Below are positions 26,781-34,990 of a stretch of 64,000 bases of DNA, in pieces. Origin of the DNA: an uncultured Desulfovibrionaceae bacterium (GTDB lineage Bacteria > Desulfobacterota > Desulfovibrionia > Desulfovibrionales > Desulfovibrionaceae); the NCBI GenBank assembly GCA_944324045.1, contig CALUUT010000049.1:1-64000 (forward strand). Direction: 5' to 3'. Both the position numbers and the translations under genes were made by a program. Numbering within the stretch: position 1 is the first letter of the stretch; each line of letters opens with the position of its first letter. The notes below the pieces were generated by a model that made no database searches, was not told the DNA's origin, and worked only from the letters and a program-made list of their open reading frames with translations.

Positions 26781-28313
26781 TCAGCGACGCGCCATCCGGC
26801 GCGCCATGGAAAAAATGCGTTGCAAATCCGAGCGGCGCAATCCGAAAATCCGGGGAATCAGGACCGCGACCGCGGCCACAGCCACGGTATAGGCAATGCC
26901 GTGAAGCACAAAATCAAGGACCACAACGCCGGTTGAAAACAATGCGCCCGTGCGCGCCGCGCCCCATGCAAGACCGCACATGACCAGAAGAGACGCCGCC
27001 TGCTGGCCGAGCGTGCGCCAGAAACTGATGGGAATAATTCTTGAGAGAAGCCAGATCATGAGCGTGACGCTCACAATCTGCACAACCACGGTTTTGACGG
27101 CCAGCCCAAAGGCTCCGAGATTGAGCCCGCCGCTTTCATGCGGGGCAATGGCCACATAGGCGAGAAAAAGCCCCAGAATATTGACCGCAATGGAGACCCA
27201 CAGCACCGATCGGGTCCGCCCGGCCGCATAAAACGCGGACGAGGTGAGCTGCCCATAGCCCTGATGCACCGGATACAAAGACATGACCTGCACAGCGCCT
27301 GTCGCGCCCGCGAACTGGGCTCCGCCGAACAGATATACGATAGCCGGCGCTTCAAACGCCACAAAACAGGCGAAATACGCGGCCAGGGAAAAAAGCATGG
27401 GCCCAAAGCGGTCGTAAAGCGCCGCCATAAGCCGCAGATCTTTGCGCCCGAACGCAATGGAGAATTCGCGCATCACCAGGGGAACCATGGCGGATATGAA
27501 AAGAAAGCAGGCCATGCCCACTTTCTGGGACAGCCCGAAAAAACCCTGCTGCACGTTGCCGTCAAAATGCTGCAACAGCCAGCGCTCCGCCATAAGCGCC
27601 AGGGCCGCGGCCACTCCGTTTATAAAAATCGGGACGCTGAACTGGATGAATTCCCTGCGGCAGGCTTTTTTTTCTTCCGCGCTGGGCCGTTTTTTTTCAC
27701 ATCCCCAGTCCCGGACGACAAACCAGCCAAAACCGACGCACATAAGCGCAAGATAGGCTATCTGCTGCCAGAAAAGCACGGACAGGCTCAGAAGATTCAT
27801 GGCGAAAAGCGCGACAAGCGCGATAAGTCCAAGAATGCTGGCCGCCATGCGCGCCTTTTCGCTGTCCGCGGTATTGCCCATGGCGTCATTGACGCCGCGC
27901 AGCACGCGCCCGGCCCAGGTGAAATAGGCCCACAACCCGGCAAGAGGCAAACTCCAGCGCGGGATATCCGGCATGACGAGAGCATCCGCCGCGGGGAAAA
28001 AGCCAAGCCCGGCCAGCGCCAGCACAACGCCGAGCAGCCCCAGGGAAAAATTGCGGTAAAACAGCATGGCGCACCAGTCGCGGCCGCGGGCCATGCGATT
28101 GAACAGGCAGCTTGACGTGCCGCCGTCCAGAAAATTGACAAGATACTGAAACATGCCCGTGGTGTAGCTGAACACGCCGTACTGCGACGGCCCAAGCGCG
28201 CGCGGGAGTATGGCTTCCATGACAAGATACAGCGGAACGCTGAACGCATTTGCCAAAAGCTTGAAGGAATAACGGCGGGCAAGAGAATCGGAAGAACGAT
28301 TGTTTCCTGTCAT
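26781..28313 (-). CDS. Polysaccharide flippase (Wzx/MATE-like)
   Basis: 510 residues starting MTGNNRSSDSLARRYSFKLL, with about 12-14 hydrophobic helices. LANAFSVPLYLVMEAILPRALGPSQYGVFSYTTG is typical of the Wzx/RfbX O-unit flippases, which move undecaprenyl-linked repeats across the inner membrane. The ATG overlaps the stop of the upstream gene in an ATGA. No Wzy polymerase was recognised in the window, so polymerisation may be encoded elsewhere or the product may be a non-polymerised glycan. Confidence 0.8.
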   Translation of the reverse strand: MTGNNRSSDSLARRYSFKLLANAFSVPLYLVMEAILPRALGPSQYGVFSYTTGMFQYLVNFLDGGTSSCLFNRMARGRDWCAMLFYRNFSLGLLGVVLALAGLGFFPAADALVMPDIPRWSLPLAGLWAYFTWAGRVLRGVNDAMGNTADSEKARMAASILGLIALVALFAMNLLSLSVLFWQQIAYLALMCVGFGWFVVRDWGCEKKRPSAEEKKACRREFIQFSVPIFINGVAAALALMAERWLLQHFDGNVQQGFFGLSQKVGMACFLFISAMVPLVMREFSIAFGRKDLRLMAALYDRFGPMLFSLAAYFACFVAFEAPAIVYLFGGAQFAGATGAVQVMSLYPVHQGYGQLTSSAFYAAGRTRSVLWVSIAVNILGLFLAYVAIAPHESGGLNLGAFGLAVKTVVVQIVSVTLMIWLLSRIIPISFWRTLGQQAASLLVMCGLAWGAARTGALFSTGVVVLDFVLHGIAYTVAVAAVAVLIPRIFGLRRSDLQRIFSMARRMARR

Positions 28314-29488
28314 GGCTTCATGCCGGCGGGCCGCGGCGGGAAAGGCGGCGTCCGGGATTCCCGCGTCCCGTTCGCCGCGTCCAGGAGAATCTGCCAGAAC
28401 GGTTTTTCCGGGGTGCGCGGCTCTTTGATGTACCGGCGGCAATATGCGGCATAGGCCCGGGCGTCCACTTCCAAAAGCCCCGCGCTCCATTCTTCCGGAA
28501 GCCTGTCCACATTCAAAACCGGACGTCCGGTGAGCGCGGCCATGGCCGCAATGGTCGGGCCCATGGCGCGTTCCAGCTCGTTTGTACTCAAAAAAAGCAT
28601 GGGCGTATTGGCCAGTATCGCGAAATTAAGCGCCGTGGAATAATGAAGAAGAACAAGCGACGCATGACGGACCAGTTCCAGAGTGCGCCCGCCGACAACC
28701 CGACGGTTTCCAAACAGGCGGGCCGTTCCTTCGTATTCCGCTCTGGGATGGGCCGCGATAATCACGGGCATCCCCGTATGCGCTTCCAGCACGTCGAAAA
28801 AGGCCCTGAGCGACGGATAATACTGTTCAGGCGTAACAGGAAAGGCGCTTTTAAGCATGTTGAAATCCGGGTGAAACGGAAGATGCTGGTCTATAAACGT
28901 AATATAGGGCTCTTCGGACTGCGGCTCCGCCTTTTCCAGAAAGAGATCGTAATCAAGGGCATGCGCGCTCACAAGCCGGGCCGCCTCATAGGACGCCGGC
29001 CGCATGACCTCGCCGCCGTAAATAATGATATCCGGCCGCCTTGCGACCCAGGGCCAAAGCAGGATGCGCGCCAGCGCATCCCATACCTTCCGGGGCGTCA
29101 GACGCGCAAGGCGGCGTCTGAGGCCGCCGCTGCCTGGAGAGGGAACGGCGTTGGTGCGCACTTCCACGCACAAGGCCCGGCACGCGCGAAGCGCTTTCGC
29201 CACAGGAAGCGCCGCCGCGTTGCGCGCAAGCAGATTGATCAGCATGACATCCGGCCCAAACCCGTTCAAAGCGGCGCGCACCGCGGCCATTGTGCTTAAC
29301 GGCCTTTTTTCTATGACCCCTTCCGGCTCGGAAGAGTCAGGACGCCCCGGATGAAGAAGCGGTTGAAGGTCGAGCACCTCCACTTCAAGACCGGCATTCT
29401 GATATAATTGCGCCCCAAGACGGACGACATCCCGCGCAGTAAACGGAACCTCCATCAGGTACGCCACTTTTCGCAACGGCTCACGCAT
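28310..29488 (-). CDS. Unknown polysaccharide-locus protein, first gene of minus arm
   Basis: 392 residues; no named family recognised. It has no signal peptide. Visible features are PDVMLINLLARNAAALPVAK, YITFIDQHLPFHPDF, MPVIIAAHPRAEYEG and SLVLLHYSTALNFAILANTP, a Rossmann-like layout ending in HPRA and an 'HYSTAL-A--ANTP' motif similar to the donor-binding half of GT-B enzymes. It is first in the long minus operon, with an extended -10 promoter upstream. The ATG at 29488 is preferred to an upstream TTG two codons earlier. A glycosyltransferase or capsule-assembly role is plausible. Confidence 0.5.
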   Translation of the reverse strand: MREPLRKVAYLMEVPFTARDVVRLGAQLYQNAGLEVEVLDLQPLLHPGRPDSSEPEGVIEKRPLSTMAAVRAALNGFGPDVMLINLLARNAAALPVAKALRACRALCVEVRTNAVPSPGSGGLRRRLARLTPRKVWDALARILLWPWVARRPDIIIYGGEVMRPASYEAARLVSAHALDYDLFLEKAEPQSEEPYITFIDQHLPFHPDFNMLKSAFPVTPEQYYPSLRAFFDVLEAHTGMPVIIAAHPRAEYEGTARLFGNRRVVGGRTLELVRHASLVLLHYSTALNFAILANTPMLFLSTNELERAMGPTIAAMAALTGRPVLNVDRLPEEWSAGLLEVDARAYAAYCRRYIKEPRTPEKPFWQILLDAANGTRESRTPPFPPRPAGMKP

Positions 29489-29825
29489 CTTCAATATTCT
29501 CCGCGCTGCTCATACCATGGGCAACGTCATCCGGCAAGCCGGCCGCCCGCGTCTGAAACGCGAAGTTTGCCGAAGGCTTCGGCCGCACGGCGCGCCTCTT
29601 TCGGCGCTCTGTCTCAACATTCAAAAAATTATGAGTTATTATAGCATGATAGTTCATACTTGTCGTTTTTTTCAAATAGCGATATTCTTACGCGATATAT
29701 AAAAATTTCAGACCGTTTCATCTGAACAGGATTTTTCGCGCGCCAATCCAAAGAAACCGGGTCTGAGCGAAAAACACAATGCGCGCGCCCTTAAAAAAGA
29801 CAGCCCGGACAGGGATATTACGGAT
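29489..29825. promoter_or_regulatory. Divergent promoter region of the polysaccharide locus
   Basis: The AT-rich gap between the two arms. Minus arm: extended -10 TGCTATAAT (TATAAT at 29638-29643), no clear -35. Plus arm: TTGTCG (29660-29665), 17-base spacer, TATTCT (29683-29688), about 140 bases before legB. The two lie about 20 bases apart, so one regulator bound here could control both arms. Confidence 0.5.
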
Positions 29826-30824
29826 ATGGAACTTCGCGGCAAAAACGTACTGGTAACCGGCGCCGACGGTTTTATCGGCAGTCATCTTGCGGAGCGGCTT
29901 CTTGAAGAGGGATGCCGGGTACGCGCCTTCGTATATTACAATTCCTTCAATTCCTGGGGCTGGATTGACTCCTTTCCCAAAGACCGGCGTCAGGCGCTTG
30001 ATATCTTCGCGGGCGATATCCGCGACCCCAACGGCGTGCGCGAAGCCATGACCGGCATGGACGCCGTCTTTCATCTGGCCGCGCTCATAGCCATTCCCTT
30101 CAGCTATCATTCCCCGGACAGCTACGTGGACACCAACATCAGGGGAACCCTGAACGTCCTTCAGGCCGCGCGGCTTCTGGAAACGCCGCGCGTGCTCGTG
30201 ACCAGCACCTCTGAAGTTTACGGGACCGCGCAATACGTCCCCATCGACGAAAAACATCCCTATCAGGGCCAGTCGCCCTATTCAGCCACAAAAATAGGGG
30301 CCGACCGCATGGCGGAAAGCTTTTACCGCAGTTTCGGGCTGCCCGTGACCATTGTGCGGCCCTTCAACACCTACGGTCCGCGCCAGTCCGCGCGCGCCGT
30401 CATCCCAACGGTCATAACCCAGCTTCTTTCAGGTCAGGCGGAAATACGTCTGGGCAGTCTCACGCCCACACGGGATTTCAATTTCGTTCTGGACACGGTC
30501 GAGGGATTCGTCGCGCTTGCCCGATGCCGCGCCGCGATCGGCGAAGAGGTCAACATCGCAAGCCAGAAAGAGATATCCATCGGCGAGCTTGCGCGCGAAA
30601 TGATCCGGCAGATCAACCCCAAAGCGCGCATCGTCACGGACGAACAGCGACTGCGGCCTGAAAAAAGCGAAGTGGAGCGGCTTCTCGGCTCGAATGAAAA
30701 AATCAGAAGCCTCACAGACTGGACGCCGCGCCATACTCTGGAGCAGGGCATTGCGAAAACCGTAGAGTGGTTTTCCAGGCCCGAAAATTTAAGCAGATAC
30801 AAAGCGGACATATACAATATATAA
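29826..30824 (+). CDS. legB: Legionaminic acid pathway 4,6-dehydratase
   Basis: 332 residues. An extended SDR: TGADGFIGSHLAERLL at residues 11-26, then FVYYNSFNSWGWIDSF, VTSTSEVYGTAQYVP, catalytic YSATK, and RPFNTYGPRQSARAVIPTVI. The YNSFNSWGW segment and overall pattern match LegB, the NAD-dependent 4,6-dehydratase acting on GDP- or UDP-GlcNAc to give the 4-keto-6-deoxy sugar. The LegC-type aminotransferase follows 34 bases later. It is the first gene of the plus arm. Confidence 0.85.
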   Translation: MELRGKNVLVTGADGFIGSHLAERLLEEGCRVRAFVYYNSFNSWGWIDSFPKDRRQALDIFAGDIRDPNGVREAMTGMDAVFHLAALIAIPFSYHSPDSYVDTNIRGTLNVLQAARLLETPRVLVTSTSEVYGTAQYVPIDEKHPYQGQSPYSATKIGADRMAESFYRSFGLPVTIVRPFNTYGPRQSARAVIPTVITQLLSGQAEIRLGSLTPTRDFNFVLDTVEGFVALARCRAAIGEEVNIASQKEISIGELAREMIRQINPKARIVTDEQRLRPEKSEVERLLGSNEKIRSLTDWTPRHTLEQGIAKTVEWFSRPENLSRYKADIYNI

Positions 30825-30858
30825 ATAACTCCAACCCGACCAAACAGAAGAAGCACGT

Positions 30859-32037
30859 ATGGAAAACCAGAAATTCGCGGATATCGTCCGATTCATCCGC
30901 AGGCAGTACCCCAATGTCGAAGGAACCATTCCCCTGCATGCCCCTTGTTTTGTAGGGCCGGAAAAAGAAAACCTCACGGAATGCGTGGACAGCACCTATG
31001 TTTCCTATGTAGGGCCTTTCGTAAAAAAGTTTGAGGAACAGATTGCGGAATACACAGGCGCGCGCCATGCGGTGGCCATGGTCAACGGAACCGCGGCCCT
31101 GTTCATGATTCTGCACGCCATGGGCATAGGCGCGGGCGCGGCGGTGATCACCCAGGCGCTGAGCTTCGCGGCCACGGCCAACGCCATAGCGCAGACCGGC
31201 GCGACGCCCTTTTTTGTGGACGTGGACCAGGACACGTTCGGCATGAGCCCGGTTGCGCTCGACGCGTTTTTACACGAGCAGTGCGCCGTCACGGATGACG
31301 GCGTGACCCATAAGGCCACGGGGCTTAAAGTCGGCGCGGTCATGCCCATGCATACCTTCGGGATGCCCATGCGCATCAAACAAACGCGCTCCATCTGCGA
31401 GCAGTGGGGCCTTCCTCTTATCGAAGATGCGGCGGAATCGCTTGGCAGCTTCATCGACAAGCAGCACACCGGCACATTCGGATATGCCGCGGCATTGAGC
31501 TTTAACGGCAACAAGGCCGTGACCACGGGCGGCGGCGGCATGGTCCTGACCAACGACGACGAGCTGGCCCAAAAAATACGCCATCTCTCAACCACAGCCA
31601 AAATGCCCCATCCTTATGAATTTTTCCATGACGAAGTCGGGTACAACCTGCGCCTGCCCAACGTCAACGCCGCCCTGGGGTGCGCCCAGATGGACCTCAT
31701 AAACCAGATGCTCGCGGACAAACGCGCCCTGCACAGGGCCTATGTGCGCTTTTTCTCCAGATACGGCATGATCATGCTCTGCGACAGGCCGGGCGTGGAG
31801 TCCAATATGTGGCTGAACGCCGTGCAGTTTGAGGACCGCCCGGAACGGGACGCCTTTTTGAAGTACGCCAACGACAACGGCGTCCAGTGCCGTCCTGTCT
31901 GGACCCTTTTATCGAAACTGCCCATGTACGAACACTGCCCCTCAGATGGACTCAACATCTCCCTCTGGCTTGAGGATACGGTGGTGAACATCCCAAGCGG
32001 CGCGCGTCCGGAGAATGTGCTCAATGCCGCGCGCTAA
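30859..32037 (+). CDS. legC: LegC-family PLP aminotransferase
   Basis: 392 residues. DegT/DnrJ/EryC1-type aminotransferase adding the C4 amino group in legionaminic acid synthesis. N-terminal PLHAPCFVGPEKENLTECVD, TYVSYVGPFVKKFEEQIAEY, PLIEDAAESLGSF and SFNGNKAVTTGGGGMV (PLP lysine in NGNK) are characteristic of the LegC group rather than of general sugar aminotransferases. It lies between LegB and LegG homologues, in pathway order. Confidence 0.87.
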   Translation: MENQKFADIVRFIRRQYPNVEGTIPLHAPCFVGPEKENLTECVDSTYVSYVGPFVKKFEEQIAEYTGARHAVAMVNGTAALFMILHAMGIGAGAAVITQALSFAATANAIAQTGATPFFVDVDQDTFGMSPVALDAFLHEQCAVTDDGVTHKATGLKVGAVMPMHTFGMPMRIKQTRSICEQWGLPLIEDAAESLGSFIDKQHTGTFGYAAALSFNGNKAVTTGGGGMVLTNDDELAQKIRHLSTTAKMPHPYEFFHDEVGYNLRLPNVNAALGCAQMDLINQMLADKRALHRAYVRFFSRYGMIMLCDRPGVESNMWLNAVQFEDRPERDAFLKYANDNGVQCRPVWTLLSKLPMYEHCPSDGLNISLWLEDTVVNIPSGARPENVLNAAR

Positions 32038-33376
32038 AGCCCAACGGCCGAAAGACTCCCCCGGACAGGCGGATGCGGCGGACCATGCCCCGGAAGAAAA
32101 CGCGGCGCGCAAGGCGCTCTGGCCCAGGCCGGCGCGCGTCGCCGTGCTCACCGCGACCAGGGCGGAATACGGCCTTTTGCGCTGGCTTATGCGCGATATC
32201 GACCAGGACCCGGACCTTGAGCTGCAGGTTTGCGCGACCGGAGCGCACCTTGCGCCGGAATTCGGGGAAACATGGCGAAACATAGAAGAAGACGGCTTTC
32301 GCATTGCCGCGCGCCTTCCTTTTCCCATGGGCGCGGGCGGGCGCAGGGATCTTGCGCTCGGCATGGCCGCCTGCGCTCAGGGCGCCGCGCTGGCTTTTGA
32401 CGAATTAAAGCCGGATATGCTTATTGCGCTTGGAGACCGCTATGAACTGCTTCCGGTATGCGGCGCGGCTTTGGTCATGGATATTCCCGTGGCCCACATT
32501 TCCGGCGGCGACATAACCGAAGGCGCCATTGACGACCAGATACGCCACGCCGTGACCAAGCTCGCCAGCCTCCATTTCCCCGGCTCCGCGGAATCCGCGG
32601 CCCGGCTGCTCCAAATGGGCGAAGCTCCTGAACGGGTCATTTTAGTCGGAGAGCTGGGGCTTGACGGCTTCATGCGCGGACCGCGCCTTGACCGCCGCGC
32701 TCTGGCAAAAGACCTGGGCCTTGACGAGGCGCGCCCCTGGGCGCTTGTGACCTGGCACCCTGAGACCAAAGCAAGCCTTGAGTACAACCTGCGCGCCGCG
32801 CATGATATCATGGCCGCGCTTCTCAAAGCCCCGGAATGGTCCGCTCCCGGCATGCCCAAAGGACGCCTGCAATGTCTTGTCACCTACGCCAACGCGGATT
32901 ACGGCGGCCGTGAAATCAATGCGTTCATGAACGCCGCCGCATCCCGGCATCCGCATGACATTCTTGTCCGGGACAATCTGGGGCCGGTCCGGTACATCAG
33001 CATGCTGCATGAAGCCGCCTGCATGGTGGGAAACTCGTCAAGCGGCATCTTTGAAAGCCCCACGGCGAAGCTCCCCACGCTTAATATCGGAGACCGGCAA
33101 AAAGGACGCTTTCTCACGCCCAATATCGTGCAATGCGCGCCCACGCAAGCGGCTGTCCTGCGCGGCCTTGCAACGCTCCAGTCGCCGGAATTCAGAGAAA
33201 AAAGCAACCATGCCGCAAGTCCCTACGGAGACGGACGCGCTTCGGAAAGGGTGCTCAACTCCCTCAAATTCTGGCTTGCGCCGGAGCGGATTCAGGAATT
33301 GAAACGCAAGCCTTTCGTGACCCTTCCGGCCGTTTTGAATTCAAAGGAACAGCGTCCGTTTCTGTCTCCTTTATAA
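32024..33376 (+). CDS. legG: Hydrolysing UDP-N-acetylglucosamine-type 2-epimerase (LegG/NeuC-like)
   Basis: 450 residues. Family motifs RVAVLTATRAEYGLLRWLMR, VCATGAHLAPEFGETW, ALGDRYELLPVCGAALVMDI, HISGGDITEGAIDDQIRH and MVGNSSSGIFESP identify the GT-B-fold hydrolysing epimerase that releases the 2-epimer sugar and nucleotide diphosphate before LegI. About 38 non-conserved residues precede the domain. I use the ATG at 32024 with GGAG 10 bases upstream; it overlaps the legC stop by 14 bases. An ATG at 32015 is almost on top of that site. Confidence 0.85.
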   Translation: MPRAKAQRPKDSPGQADAADHAPEENAARKALWPRPARVAVLTATRAEYGLLRWLMRDIDQDPDLELQVCATGAHLAPEFGETWRNIEEDGFRIAARLPFPMGAGGRRDLALGMAACAQGAALAFDELKPDMLIALGDRYELLPVCGAALVMDIPVAHISGGDITEGAIDDQIRHAVTKLASLHFPGSAESAARLLQMGEAPERVILVGELGLDGFMRGPRLDRRALAKDLGLDEARPWALVTWHPETKASLEYNLRAAHDIMAALLKAPEWSAPGMPKGRLQCLVTYANADYGGREINAFMNAAASRHPHDILVRDNLGPVRYISMLHEAACMVGNSSSGIFESPTAKLPTLNIGDRQKGRFLTPNIVQCAPTQAAVLRGLATLQSPEFREKSNHAASPYGDGRASERVLNSLKFWLAPERIQELKRKPFVTLPAVLNSKEQRPFLSPL

Positions 33377-33443
33377 AAAGGGTTCCGCATCAGGACGCCT
33401 TAAGCCGGAAAGAACGCCAAAAAACAGCCGCAACGGAGTATGC

Positions 33444-34541
33444 ATGTTCGGCAACATATACAAAAACCGCAAAGTGCTGGTCACCGGCCACACCGGATTC
33501 AAAGGCTCATGGCTGTGTCAATGGCTGCTTGGCCTTGGCGCCGACGTTACGGGCTATTCGCTGTCTGTGCCCACTGCGCCCGCCAATTTTGAGGTTCTGA
33601 GGCTTGAGGCCGCAATGCGCGACAGGCGCGGAGACATACGCGACCGCGACGCCGTGGCCGCGCTCTTTAAAGAAAGCGCGCCGGAAATCGTGTTTCATCT
33701 TGCGGCGCAGCCTCTGGTGCGCGAATCCTATAAAGACCCGGTCGGCACCATTGAAACGAACGCCCTTGGAACGCTCTACGTCATGGACGCGGTGCGGCAA
33801 ACGCCGTCCGTCAAGGCCGTGGTCAGCATCACCAGCGACAAATGCTACAGAAACGACGAATGGGTATGGGGGTATCGGGAAACCGACCATCTGGGCGGCA
33901 GCGATCCCTACAGCGCCTCCAAGGCGTGCGCGGAAATCATCGCTCATTCCTGTTTTCGCTCCTTTCTTGGACATGTGCGCACGGCCACCGTGCGCGCGGG
34001 CAACGTCATAGGCGGCGGCGACTGGGCCGCAGACCGCATTGTCCCGGATTGCGCCCGGGCCTTTGCCGCCCAAAAACCGGCGTCCATACGCAGTCCCTGG
34101 GCGACACGGCCGTGGCAGCATGTGCTTGAGCCGCTTTCGGGATATCTGTGGCTTGGCGCCCTGCTTTTTTCCGGACAGGACGCGCCCTTTCCCTTAAGCG
34201 GCGAAGCCTACAACTTCGGTCCCGCGGCGGATGTGAACAACACCGTGTCCGAAGTCGTGGATGCGCTTGCGCAGTGGTGGCCCGGCTTCAGCTGCGAAAT
34301 GGACAGAAACGGATGCGCGGGCCAAAAGGAATGCACGCTTTTAAAGCTGTGCTGCGACAAATCGCTTGCCTATCTGAACTGGAAAGCGGTCCTGACGTTT
34401 GCCGAAACCATCCGCTTTACAGCCGAATGGTACAAGGCCTACTATGAAGGGCGCGAAGACATGCGCGCGCTTACGGACGGACAAATCGCGCAATACGTGG
34501 AACGGGCCAGGGAGGCCGGATTGCCATGGGCCAGGAAATAA
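33444..34541 (+). CDS. rfbG: CDP-glucose 4,6-dehydratase
   Basis: 365 residues. Motifs VTGHTGFKGSWLCQWLLGLG, SITSDKCYRNDEWVWGYRE, DPYSASKACAEI and IRSPWATRPWQHVLEPLSGY are specific to RfbG, which makes CDP-4-keto-6-deoxyglucose from the RfbF product. The start has GGAG 5 bases before the ATG. RfbF itself is in the other arm (18525-19295). The next gene overlaps by 16 bases. Confidence 0.93.
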   Translation: MFGNIYKNRKVLVTGHTGFKGSWLCQWLLGLGADVTGYSLSVPTAPANFEVLRLEAAMRDRRGDIRDRDAVAALFKESAPEIVFHLAAQPLVRESYKDPVGTIETNALGTLYVMDAVRQTPSVKAVVSITSDKCYRNDEWVWGYRETDHLGGSDPYSASKACAEIIAHSCFRSFLGHVRTATVRAGNVIGGGDWAADRIVPDCARAFAAQKPASIRSPWATRPWQHVLEPLSGYLWLGALLFSGQDAPFPLSGEAYNFGPAADVNNTVSEVVDALAQWWPGFSCEMDRNGCAGQKECTLLKLCCDKSLAYLNWKAVLTFAETIRFTAEWYKAYYEGREDMRALTDGQIAQYVERAREAGLPWARK

Positions 34542-34990
34542 CCGGCGTCTCATTTACGCCCTTAAACAGCATTCCCACGGCCGGGGGGCCGGTGTTGCAT
34601 CTTCTGCGCCCCGGCGGGCTTTCGCCCAAAGATGCCGGCGAAGTCTATTTTTCCGAAGTGGCGTCCGGCGCGATCAAAGCCTGGAAACTGCATACGCGCA
34701 TGACTCAGAACATGGCCGTGCCCATGGGCCGCGTGCGTTTTGTGCTCTACGACGACAGGCCGGATTCCCCCACGCGGGGAACCCTTGCCGCATACGAGCT
34801 CGGCCGTCCGGACAACTGGGGCTTTCTGCGCATCCCGCCCTGCGTGTGGTACGGATTCGCAGGCGTCGCCCAAAGCGCTTCCCTTGTGGTCAACTGCCCG
34901 GACATGGCCCATGACCCTGAAGAAAGCCGCCGCATTCCGGTCGATTCAAATCTCATCCCCTACCAATGGAACAGCGAGGAAACCAAATGA
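34526..34990 (+). CDS. dTDP-4-dehydrorhamnose 3,5-epimerase-like cupin
   Basis: 154 residues, shorter than RmlC (about 185). KDAGEVYFSEVASGAIKAWKLH, MTQNMAVPMGRVRFVLYDDR and NWGFLRIPPCVWYGFAG place it in the RmlC-like cupin family. Beside rfbG it probably acts on CDP-4-keto-6-deoxyglucose, as 3- or 5-epimerase or ketoisomerase, rather than on dTDP sugars. It overlaps rfbG at its start and the aminotransferase gene at its end (ATGA), so the three are translationally coupled. Confidence 0.75.
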   Translation: MGQEITGVSFTPLNSIPTAGGPVLHLLRPGGLSPKDAGEVYFSEVASGAIKAWKLHTRMTQNMAVPMGRVRFVLYDDRPDSPTRGTLAAYELGRPDNWGFLRIPPCVWYGFAGVAQSASLVVNCPDMAHDPEESRRIPVDSNLIPYQWNSEETK

